Below, in pieces: positions 25,301-36,730 of a stretch of DNA of 64,000 nucleotides (position 1 is the stretch's first letter; each line of letters starts with the position of its first letter). Source of the stretch: Clusia tigrina. Lineage: Eukaryota; Arthropoda; Insecta; Diptera; Clusiidae. The notes beneath the pieces are model-generated. The model was not told where the DNA came from. It saw only the letters and a list, made by a program, of their open reading frames with translations, and ran no database searches. The translations under genes and the position numbers were made by a program. The stretch covers positions 229,014,194 through 229,078,193 of the forward strand of contig OV050031.1 of assembly GCA_920105625.2 (NCBI GenBank), in the 5' to 3' direction.

Positions 25301-28300
25301 CTGTGAGCTTCATTATGCGTTTCCATTAAAATTGACGACGTCGGCAATGAAAATAATTTCGCCGCAAACACAAGACTCAGGACATGAAAAAGGGATAAAA
25401 TTGCCGCCAGAGCCTAATAACCTTACGCAGTCTTGAACCGCAATTACACGCAGCAATGTTAATGCAGCAATCTACGCAACCGAAAAAAGCATCTTTAATG
25501 TGAGATTTACAGCAACTGCGCCGATGGGGAGGGGCCCGTGGGCTGCCGACACCGCCACTGCTACGGCTGAGGTTGTACTACAAAATGGGTAATTAGGAGC
25601 ATAATTTTTACCTTAATGACTTGAGCCCCGCACTCCACGCCAACTAAGCAAACGTCCTCTTGCCAGCAAAGAACCACCGCAAAATAGCAACAATAATAAA
25701 TGTGTTTGGCATGTGGCAACATGCTAAACGTGCGCTCAAGACGCCAAAGAAAGCAGCTCGCAGCAAGGAGTATGAAGCAAGCAGCACTTACCACGCACTC
25801 ACAGGAGTAGGTGGAAATGAAAATCAAATTCGCACCATGCGCAGGCAGTGCGAGTGTGTGAGTGCGTGATTGTGTGAGCCATTCATTACGGCGGAGTGGA
25901 AGTGGTAGTGGCAGAGTTTAGGCAGAGTGAAGGCGGGGGCGACTGGGGAAGCAGCAATAATGGTTGGTGCATATTGATGTGGCACAGCAAGGCAGCCGGC
26001 AAAAGGATAAAGGATAAAAGTGCCCATTATTAGCTTATACGAGTGGCAGGTGAGAATTATTGTATTTATCACCCTTCGAACAGGAAATGCGTTGCGAATG
26101 GAAATTTATTGACTACGAAGTGAAGTGGCAGAAATTTACTGCAGCGCTGGAGGTGTGTGCGTTGCCAGAGTGGGTTACTGGGTTATGATTTCTGTTTTTA
26201 AAGTAGCTGACTTAAAGCCACAAACAGTCACTTCGCACCCCGGCCCGGCCCCTGCCCGCGGACCTCAGGGTCTCTCTAACGGACTTTAAGTGTACGTGAG
26301 TGCAAGAAATGCGAGTATTGTGCCGAGCAGCACAGACACATTTATCAGAAATGCTCATACGTGGATGTGTAGTTGCAAATTTATTGTGCCACACGAAATA
26401 GCTGTGATAAATGCGAGTGCCACTGTGATAAAAATAAGCTGGTCTAAATTATCCTTTCCTCTGGCTGCCTCGCAGCCGGTCGTGCGGCTTGTAAATTGGC
26501 CACCGAGCATGAGTTATGTGTGTGCATACGCTTTGCGACGTGCTGTCACGCATACATATGCGCAAATACTGGAGATAAATATTTATGTAAAATTCCACGG
26601 AGTGCCGGGGGCGATTTTCAGGCCTCACTCACTGCACGTTCTAAGACTGGAAAGTATGAAAGGAGCAATGCACCCGCAGTTGCTAAACTGAAACTTATCC
26701 CACACCAAAAAGCCAATATTTGACCTCGAATCTGCCCGCAAAGTACTCGTATTTAAATTTTTTCCGGCTGAGCATCCTGTGACCGCCAGCAGAACTTCTC
26801 CTTGAAAGTGCATGCTGCATGGAGCAAATGTTGCATGCAGCTGAAATCCCCCGTTGCACACGCAATAAATCCATATTGGAAATCCATTTTGCCAACAGCG
26901 CTGTTCAATGCATTAACCCAGTCTCACACACCCACCCACACATCCCTAATCCTGGAGATGCTGCCGCCGCCGCACATAAGGCACGACCCTGCCACCGCAA
27001 GTGGGAGACTGTTTCTGCAAAATTTATGGATAAAGTTAATTGTTTTGCTTAAAACGCCAGCGGAGCGTCAGAGCGAGCTGGAAAAGTGGGCAGCACGAAA
27101 TTATTTTAAACTACTTTCAAAGAAGCAGCAGGCGAAGTATCTTGAAAGTGCTTGCAGGACACTCACACGAACAAACACAAACATTGAGGAGAGCAGAGAG
27201 ACAGCGTTTAAATCGAAAACTATGCAGAGGGTCGCCGGCGGCGGTGCAGGTGCATTCAAATGCAGTTGTTGGTAGCGAGTCTCCTTGACGAGGCTTCAGT
27301 TGTGGTTAGTGTTGGGCATAAAGTGGAGTAACGGGCACAAGACCGACTTAGGTAAAGAAGAAAGAGTGCAACAACAGACTCGGGATGTAAGATAAGAGCA
27401 ATTGCTGCGAGAAATTTGTTGTTGACTTTGGGAGTCGCAAAATTCGGATCAGCTTTAAAGAAATGGAAGAGTAGAGTCTAGCTTAAATCATCTACGGAAG
27501 GATGGCCCAATGCAGACTTGTTTTGGACACGTTGCTTCTTACAACAAAATGAATTATACAAAGTTCCTTAGAAGCTCTGCTGCTTAGAAGCTGAGCGCAC
27601 TATCAGTCCGACTAACGCAAAAGTTCTGGCAGATCAACCTACCATCAGGCTTTCACACGTGATCATGAGTCTGCTCCCTTAGTTCAAGTGTGCAAAAGCG
27701 GCTCCTTTTGCGTTATGAGTTGAAGCAATGAATACATTTCCAAGTAAGGGAACAGGTTAAAGAACCTCCGGGGAATATGCGATGAAGTGTCCTTAACATT
27801 AGTTCACCGTCTCACTCGCACTGCAGCAAAGTAATGAAGTGAAACAAGCTAACTTTTTGCATTCGCTCGATCGAAGCTACCTCCTGCAGTGACTCACTCC
27901 GCATCCCTGAATGAATGAGTACAGTTACAGTGGGTAGTCCTCTTCTTTCTCTGATGTCTGCTCAGCACTAGTTGCGGTTGCAGTTGCAGTTGGTTAGCGG
28001 CTAATTTCAGAGCTTTAATGTTCCTGAAAGGAGGCGAAGTCCTGGGATAGTAATTCTATACTCCTTCATTGCATTCAAGTTGAACATTCTGCACTGCAGC
28101 GAACTGGGATTCAATTTGAATCTATTTACGAATTTGCTATGGAAAATCCCGCAGCGCGCTCGTGCCACACAGAAAGTTTCGCGTCTTCGTTTTCTTTGTT
28201 CGCGCGCTTCCCTCGCTGGCGCTGAGGTTGTCAACTTCAAATTCCTTTAATTGAAATTAATCACGAATGCAAATGGGACATTTCAAAATTAAAAACTTTA

Positions 28301-31238
28301 ACGAAATGCATTAATATTCCAGAACTTTTGGGCCTGAATGACAGCAGCGGAAAGTGAGGCTAATTTCTTGTAAACCGTTTTAAGACTATTCCAGAATTAA
28401 AATCTTCAATTGTGTGGCATTGATTGAACGGAACTCTCTGATGGCAGAGACGGTGACAGCACAGTTGAAACTAATGCGTAAAGTTTTTGAATGCAATTTA
28501 ACAATTCTGGAAAATTATGACACAAACTTTTCGCTGCAAGAGCGTCCCAGTTTTTAGGCGTGAAGCGGCAGTGCTGAAATCAGCAAGCAGGCTAAATTGA
28601 TGCCATTGCAGCAGCACGCCGTCGTCAGAACCCGGGCGCTTCAATATATGCAACATTATTGCAACCACTCTCACCACTGCGAGCAAGCAGAGTGCGTTCA
28701 CGAGTGAGCCACGAAACGAGCGCCTACGTCACTAATGCCATCTGAAGTGCTAGTACTCTACTCTCAAGAGACCAGCGTGGCCACCGCTCCGCCGCCTAGC
28801 AGCCACGTGAATCTTCTGAACAGAAAAAAGAAATACTTTTTAAATTAGAGCAACAGCAACACACCCACCTATCCGCCTACCGAGCACTCATTGAAGTCAA
28901 TTTTTAATAACATGTCACTTCAGCGGGAAATTCAAATTGAAATTTTATTCAAATTTATGCTTCCTTCCAACGCTGGTGTAGCTGGTCTGCCTGCTGCCTG
29001 CTGCCTACTGACTGCCTACTTGCCTGGTGCCTTTTTGCGCCTACTTCCCCACTTCAGCTGGCTTCGGCTTTGATGGTCTTTGCTGCAGGATACTTTCCAC
29101 AAGGATACTTATTCAATAAATTAAATTGAATTGGTTATGAAATTTACTTTACTCTCCTTGCCAGAAAGTCAACATTGAACATTGCCGTTGTCCTTCATGT
29201 GGCACGCTGTAGCCGTGCGGGCGGGGCAACTTTTATTTATGCTTCCTCAAGTGCTTGAAATGGACAACACTGGCTGACCTCTTGGCGCTGGCTACTGCCG
29301 CTGCTTGATGGTTGGTTGATGGTTGTTGCTTGGCAGTCAGTTCTCAGCCGCAAGCAGTGCCAGTTTATTTGAAATGAATTCTTAGCGCAGGACTCAAGAA
29401 GTTCGTGTGAGTGGGCTGCTGCTTGCGCTTACGACGGTGCTCAATGTAGGGTGAAATATTGCGAAGAATTATGAAATGTGCTCAACAGTTTCCACACACA
29501 AATTCCAATTAAGCGAATGCGAATTTAATTTTATGCCGGTAATAAAGAAATAAGCGCACTTATGGCTGCATGCCGACGTACCACACAGTGCAGACTCCAC
29601 CTTCGGCATGACAGAGAAATTAATGACATCATTACTTATATCTGTGCCACATAACTAACCCAACCAAATTTCAAGGCTCATTGCGGCCACACATTCTCGA
29701 AGCTCTCCTGCTGCTGGTGCCAGCTCCTGTTCCTGCACTTGCTCTTACGTCTGCTGTCAGCCCACCCAGACGTCGATTCCTATGCAAAGCTGCAAAGCAT
29801 CAAAAGTGATGTGGGTGTGCGGGGGTGGGGGGCAATTTGCTCTCCCCGAAAGTGGCTTACGAGTGTTTCTGGGAAGTTGAACCAACCTAAAAAGGTTTTT
29901 ATTTATCTTCTCACATCGGTTAACTGGTTCCTGTGTGTTAATGATGTGTGAAATTATTTTGTCAGCTCGTATACACAATGAAGGAATTCCCCCACACATA
30001 CACACAGACACACCCACACACACATCCCCATATGCGCCTTTAAAGTCATTTTACTTAGAAGTATATTTGCGTAACTTTTGACGGCTGCTAAGGATGCCGG
30101 TAATGGGCTGCGATAAATTTCGAAGACATGTCAATTGGGTTTCGCTTTATTGAACTCCATTTTGCGAGCGTGACGTATACTCTCACCGGGAATGATTTAT
30201 GGGGCGTGGAAATATTACGGAATATTCATTTAATAGTGTGGCGGCTGGGAGGTGGACCACTGAGGAACGCTAAAAGCACCGGCTTTGCTGCACAACCTTT
30301 TCAGTATAAAACTCGCTTCATAGTTTCTCTCCTTCCACATATCCACTCCAGCTTAACTTGGTAATCGCAGTTCGTGAATATTGTTCGGGGGCAGTATTCC
30401 GCAGTTAATTTCCGAGTATGGAATGTGGTTCTTCGAATGGACAAGTGGTGTACCAGTAATTAACTTATCAATCAAAGGTGCAACTTCCAGTTCATACTTC
30501 AGATTTTAGTAAAAACTGGTGCCGCTTTTGTTAATTGACTCTGCATGCAGTATGCTCAGAATATAGACGTCTGCTTCATGGTTAATGTGCTCTGCGAGAG
30601 AGACCTTCAGCTGAAACACAAACTGATTTAAGTGCTATATGCTACTGCCGCATTCTGATGTCATTCCGCGGAACCCACAAAAACACAAAGAAATTCCGCA
30701 TTCGCCTTCCAGCATTATCTTTTCCCCCCACATTCACGCTTTCTGCAGCCCCAGCTCGACCGCGTGCATTGTGCAAACCTTCTCAGCCACGTTTCCTACC
30801 GCCCCTCTCTTTTATATATTCACCTTAACGAAAGCCCAATAAATCATTTGACTTCGTTGCGATTACATCACATGCGAATTTCCACGTTTGCTTGGAACCG
30901 CAGTCGCTCCACTGCCAGCGACTGCCAGTCTATTTGTATTGGCTCAGCAATTAACACCTGCCCAGCAAACGGAGACACTATTCACACAAGTCACTTGCGC
31001 CGCATATCTTATCTGTCAGCGGTGGTGTGGGGAGGAGGTCCGGCACCATCGTGACGACACAATCAAAGCCACAAAATTATGATGTGAAGCATTTGGCCCA
31101 TTGATAAGTCAGCGTAAAGACAGCAGCACTGTCCAAATACAGCAAAGAGAGTTAATTTTGAAGCAAATCAGTGCTCAGCGGGGACAGTAGCAAGTAACCA
31201 CTGCGTGGAAGTGGAAGTGTTGAGAGTTTCCGAGAGCA
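22378..31238. other. Noncoding DNA upstream of the GalNAc transferase gene
   Basis: No supported gene. A dense GTT/GCT/CTG trinucleotide patch at about 23535-23625 gives several homopolymeric readings. The parts from about 24180 to 25320 and 27310 to 27960 are poor in simple repeats. An initiator-like TCAGTG near 31171 could be the start site of the gene at 31239, but no TATA or DPE at the right spacing supports it. Confidence 0.5.
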
Positions 31239-34200
31239 ATGAGCCGGCCAAGACGGCGCAACTGTTTGTGGCTATTGCTGCTCGCGGTTATAGGAGTGCT
31301 GCTGCTGCTGCTCCCAGTGTACGAGTTCAGCCGCTACAACTACGAGTTGGTGCAGCTTACCTACGACCGCACAGGCGTAAATACACTCAACCAATTCACT
31401 TGCCACATTCCACTGAAGCGTGTAACTTTGCGCCTTTGCAGGTCGACCAACCGCATGCAGTCGAGCAGGTGAAAGTCAGCGATGTGCTGTCAGTGGAGCA
31501 TTTCATCAGTGCATCCAGGTCAGTGCGAGCTTTCGATTTCTACCAGTTCAACAACAAGCTGAGCGATAAGATTGGCGCCTTCCGAGCGTTGCCAGACACA
31601 CGTGACGCGGTGTAAGGCCACTGTCACCCCTAATCACACCACTCACGGTTTTTAATGTCAAGCATTTTCAGATGCGCCGAGCGCGCCTTCTACCTACCGC
31701 CGCCGAGCCGCTCGAAGGTGTCTGTGGTAATTGCATTCCACAATGAGGCGCGCTCCGCACTCATACGCACGGTGGCGGCCCTCTGCAGACGAACTCCGGC
31801 GAAATACTTGCACGAACTGATTCTGGTGGACGACCACAGCGAGGACGGTTGGCAATGCAAATTCTTCACTTGTGCTAATTTTTTAATCTCCCTTTCTTAT
31901 GTGCGCGAATAGCTACGCTGCTGCCTGCGCTCCGTCAACTCGATTCGCCGCCCTTCTCGGACAATTCCTCAGCATCGCCGGCAATTAAAATGCAGCGCAA
32001 CACGCGTCGTTTGGGTGTGATTGAATCACGTAATCTCGGCGCTCGCCTTGCCACTGGCGATTATTTGTTCTTCCTTGACAGTCACTGCGAGGTTAATGTC
32101 GGCTGGCTGGAGCCCCTACTGGAGCGAGTTGCCGCGGGCGTACGCTGGCGCCATGGCAGCCTCACCGCAGTCAGCCCAGTGCTGGACAGCATTGATGCGC
32201 GTACTTTGGAGTATCGCGCCAGCTCTAAGCGGCTCATGGGTGGATTCGATTGGAATTTACACTTTCATTGGGTTCGACGTGGGCAGGGACTAACCGAGGC
32301 AGCAGTGGAGGGGGAAGCAGACGAAACAGCATTTAAGTAAAACGCCTTTTTATTTTCACTATTTTCATTCCCTCCCTTAGAAACAGTTCTGCTTTAATTG
32401 CCATTATCCTTACAACAAACATGCTACTTATAAAATTGGCGTCATTCGCCAACTGAACCCTGCCCACCTCCTCTCCCCCTTCCGTCCGCACGCATTCGTA
32501 TTCCTATTTCATGCGGAATCGTTTTAAGTGTTCACAAAAAATGTTTTCATTTCGTGGTTGGCGGTTGACTCCGCAGATTTACCCATTCCTACTGGCGCGG
32601 TTGGTTTCAGCTCAATTGTCCTGCTCCATACATCCTGCTTGCAGCGCTTGGCTGTCTGCGTCGCCGTCTCATGTGACTTTGCGCGCTCATTTTAATTTTT
32701 GTTGTTTTCTTTTTGTGTTTATTTTGCAGAAGTCCCACATTCGCCGGCGGAATTTTCATGATTTCACGAAATTGGTTTTTCAAATTGAATGCTTTCAACT
32801 CGCTTTTGGAGGTTTGTAGACGCAGCTTTCAATAAATTGTGAGCTTCCCCACTCAGCTCCGTTGTGCATGTTCGTATTGCGTTACGTTATGCTTTGCGTT
32901 ATGTGCTACATTGCTGGCGTAATGCCTTAAACTGTCCAGAAGCCAGGCAAGTGGCACTTTGCGCCCGAACTCTCGATTGTGGCTTGTGTGTATGTGTGAA
33001 GTCAGAAGTGGCAAGTGGTAAGTGGCAAGAGAATGGGAAAGTAAAGGGAATGATAAGGGGAAGAGGCTGCGAAAGGAGAATTGCAGTATGCAGAATGCAA
33101 GCTGGAGATCAATGTGTCAATTCCATATCAGCATAGGAGGCTGGAGTGTTGACGATGCAATCATGGTAACCTTTCATAACGGCCATCAGCACAATCACCA
33201 ACATTCATTCATCAATAAGTCGGTCCGAGTCTTTATTGTTTGCCACTGATTTCCCTCAAGGACATCCCATTACTGATAACGCTTACCTCCTTTAATTGTG
33301 TGTCCGCATGCCATGCAGTTCTGGCCCGATCTCAGCGTGTGCCGGAACACATCTACAGCTTTTTCCCAAACTCTAGTGTAGGCAAAATTTTCCGGAGAGA
33401 ATTCCCCACTGGAACATGTTGCTGGCAAATTTTTATGAAGACAAAATATTTCCTGCCTTCTTTAGCCCACACAATTCCTCTAACAGCCCTTTCCATAAAG
33501 GACTTCGCGGAGCACCACGCAAAGCCAAACGCAAACACCAAAAATCAACATGAAAATTCCAAAATTGCTTGAAATTCCATGAAACTTCCAATTCGCAGAT
33601 TTGGGGTGGCGAATCCATTGAGTTTTCCATTAAACTGTGGCTTTGCGGCGGACAAATTGAGATCGTGCCCTGCAGCCGTGTGGGGCACATTTTTCGCCAG
33701 CGGCATCCTTTTCACTTTCCGCACGGCAGCGACGGTCAAGCAACATACCTGAGGTAAGCCCGCACAGGATGCGCGCACAAAGGCGCAAACACGCCAGAGC
33801 CGAGAAGTGTGAGTCCATTCTGTGTATGGATGTGTGTGTGTGTGCGTGATACTGTCTGTCTGTGTGAAATTGTTTACCCACCGCTTGAATGCATTGGAAT
33901 TTTCTAATTTATTTGTGTATCATGTGCCGTTGCTGTTTTTGTTGTTGTTAAGGATGCCGATATGGGCAGCATTCCTAAAATTCCTTAGCAACGACACCTA
34001 CCGTACCAGGGTCGTTCCATCTCAGAGTCTTTCAAAATTTCAGAAATTCAAAAATCATTGCCGAATCCTGGCTGGATGCGTACAAGCATTTCTTCTACGC
34101 CTCGAGGCCGGCTGCCAAAGAGGTAGCCGCCAACATTTCACAAGCTGCCGTGGACAAACTGAAGCGGGATCTGCAGTGTCGTCCATTTGCTTGGTACCTG

Positions 34201-34717
34201 CAAAACGTGTACACAGAACTGAAGTAAGTAGGTGGACAGGTGTGAACATTCTCAACAGTTTGCTGGATCTTTCAGGTTGCCCAATGACGACTTCATTGCG
34301 TTCGGTACTCTAAGCTCCGCTGAGCTCTGCCTGCAGATCCTACAACCACTGACACCGGGGACGGCACACCTGCAGATGGCGAGCTGCTATAGCGCAGATG
34401 TCACCCATTGGTACCTCCACCGGCACAGCGCCCGCCTCTACTCGAATTCCGGCGCCTGCCTCAATGTAGTGCAGCTGGGCAACCACACTGAGCCCCCTGC
34501 CACAGTGCTGGCGCCAAAGCACTTCGCTGTCGCGCTGCAGTACTGCCGCAGTTCGGCACAGACGCAACGTTGGCAGCGTCGTGGCTCTCAACTCATACAC
34601 GAGCAAACGCATCTGTGTCTGGACAATCCGCTCGGGGATGTTGTTACGGTCAGCCACTGTCGGAGGGCGGCACCAACGCAATTGTTTCGGTTTTCCATGG
34701 AGCTGCAACAACTGTGA
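31239..34717 (+). CDS. Polypeptide N-acetylgalactosaminyltransferase (pgant family, CG10000-like)
   Basis: This enzyme transfers GalNAc from UDP-GalNAc to Ser/Thr of proteins in the Golgi lumen, the first step of mucin-type O-glycosylation. Eight exons join in frame: 31239-31376, 31442-31611, 31672-31847, 31913-32336, 32730-32811, 33599-33753, 34044-34223 and 34276-34717. They give 588 residues, normal for the family. All junctions have GT/AG ends and compatible phases. Residues about 10-27 form a type II signal anchor. The GT-A domain shows FHNEA (125-129), the metal-binding DSH (217-219) followed by CE, the SPTFAGG block, WGGE (332-335) and CSRVGH with the third metal ligand His360. A C-terminal ricin-type lectin domain covers about 455-585, with CLD- and QRW-like motifs. 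All key catalytic residues are present, so the gene looks active. The symbol is left blank because the paralogue is inferred mainly from synteny. Confidence 0.93.
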
Positions 34718-35740
34718 GGGAGAGGTGGGGAGAGTGTAATTTTCTAGAATTTGTGGTAAAAGGACAGTGGAAGGTTAGTGAAATTGCTGCCAGAATTACA
34801 ACGAGTCACATGCGTTTATCGTCAAATCAGCAGCAGGAAACAAAATGTATGTAAGCAGTTCCACTCGCATCCGTTTGCTTGTCCCATCCCTGCCTGCTAG
34901 TGTCCTGGCAGCACTTTATCATCTGAGCTGTTTATGCACATCTCAGTCAATCATTTCTTTTGTTTATGCCCGCCACCACACTCTGTCACACAGCGACACA
35001 CACCCTCAAGTGGAAAGCGAACTACGATTATACTAAGCCTGCAAAGGAGCAGCCAACAATAGGAAAAGGAAGTCGTTGAATTATCACTGCTGGCACATCT
35101 ACCAGAAAGAAAAGAATCGCAACATTGTGTTGCCAGCCACACCAGATAAGCGGGGCGTACAATATCGCTGTCAGTTAACGTGCTGCCGCAGAAGCACAAC
35201 AACAGAACAGGTTCGGGGCAGCTACTTTAGCGAGGCACTCCGAAACAGTCCATTCCTGCTGCAGCTGCCGAAGGACGACGACGTTTGGGACAATATGACT
35301 TGTAGCGAAAAAGCAAGCAAAGTCGTAGCACTTCCTTCCGCCAGCGGAAGTTGAGCTTATGCTATGATAGCGAGGCTGAGCGCAGCGGATGTGGCATGGC
35401 AGGCGCGATTCCATTGTACTGCAGATGGCAGCAATGCGGAAGAGGTAATTCCACTGTGCGAAATATGAAATGAACCTAGACAACCCAAGCAAACGGCGTT
35501 TAAGCTCCCACACCCCCCTTCCCCTCTTCCACCAACATCTCGGCGTACTCACAAACGCAATAAGTACACTCCTCAGAATTGCAGCCCAACGCAAATTGCA
35601 GCGAATTGTTGCAAGTTGCTCCACCCACCAACCAACGTTGTTGCCACGACCACCCTCGCTGCTCCACCAACTGAACCGGCACCACGCAACGGAGTGAAAA
35701 ATCACATTTTTCATGGCATTTAATAAAGCTGCCAACTTCC
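34718..35740 (+). other. Probable 3' UTR of the GalNAc transferase gene
   Basis: The first canonical polyadenylation signal after the stop codon is AATAAA at 35722-35727, which suggests a 3' UTR of about 1 kb. The interval also holds a 208-codon minus-strand open frame (35175-35801) and a 92-codon plus-strand one (35076-35354), neither with a recognisable domain. The UTR end is an inference from one hexamer. Confidence 0.35.
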
Positions 35741-36199
35741 GCTTTTTATTTGCCGCTTGTGGAAGTTGGAACCACCGAAGATGCACGTTTGTCTCGCACA
35801 ATATGAAGTCGCCTCCGCGCTGCGGCGGGGAGTGCGGCTCTCCACTTCACAGTTTTAATTTTGTTTTCAGCATTTTATTGTTTCCACCTGCATAATGACA
35901 GCAGCGGCAGCGGCAGCAACAGCAAACAACAACAAAAACAACAACAAAAACAACAACAAGAACAACAGGAAAACTTATCATAATAAAAATAGTGGAATTT
36001 TTGAGCAGCTGCGGCGCGGCGCTGGCTGAGCAGAAAGTTAAGCGTTTCCATTTTGTAAGTTGAGAGATACTTGCGAGTTGCCAAAGCGCTCGGAAGTTGC
36101 AGTTCACTTCAGAATATGTTTGGGAAGTTTCGAGAGTTGCACAAGCAAAACACTGCTGCATAAATTGCACCCAAAGCAATTCACTGAGCACGGTTTGCA

Positions 36200-36730
36200 T
36201 TACACAAACACAACAATGGGCCGTGTCTGGCGAGTGTTCTGGCGGGGGGCGGCACCTCTTATTAAATGCTTACTTAGAGGCAAATAATGAAGGAGCTTAA
36301 GGAGTGAAACTTGGCTCCCCTGCAACTGTTCATGGATTTCAAAAACCTGCGGTGGGCTGCGGTGGCTTCTTCCATTTGCGTACTGATTTAACAAATATGC
36401 ACACACTGGCATGGGAACAATGCAAAGTGTGGCGATGCATTTGTACATCATGTTCCTTCGGTAGAGATGAAAGTCAGCAAATCTTTCAATATCAATAGCA
36501 TGGTGGAACTCAAGGACGATAGGCATTAGCACCTTCAATATTTTATAGAACGGGTTATCAGCAGGGTCAACAGCGCAGGAACAGAGGAAAATAGCGCATC
36601 GGAAATGAACAGCCATGTTCAGAGCGGGTACAGCTGCATGCAGCAAACTTTGATAGTAGAACTTGCGTATAAGGTACTGAAGAACAGCAACGGGATGCGC
36701 TGAAACTATCACACTGTCCTTTTTAAACAT
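36200..36730 (-). CDS. Unrecognised 176-codon open frame
   Basis: This is an uninterrupted frame of 176 residues between two plus-strand genes. Unlike most open frames here, it is not built from simple repeats and has a mixed, protein-like composition. It has a hydrophobic, cysteine-containing stretch near residues 100-115 (CIATLCIVPMPVCAYLL) and an earlier one near 44-53. I recognise no family, catalytic motif or clear signal peptide, and no promoter or polyadenylation site is evident. It may be a chance frame in 42%-GC-like DNA, an orphan gene, or an exon of a minus-strand gene. Confidence 0.22.
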   Translation of the reverse strand: MFKKDSVIVSAHPVAVLQYLIRKFYYQSLLHAAVPALNMAVHFRCAIFLCSCAVDPADNPFYKILKVLMPIVLEFHHAIDIERFADFHLYRRNMMYKCIATLCIVPMPVCAYLLNQYANGRSHRSPPQVFEIHEQLQGSQVSLLKLLHYLPLSKHLIRGAAPRQNTRQTRPIVVFV

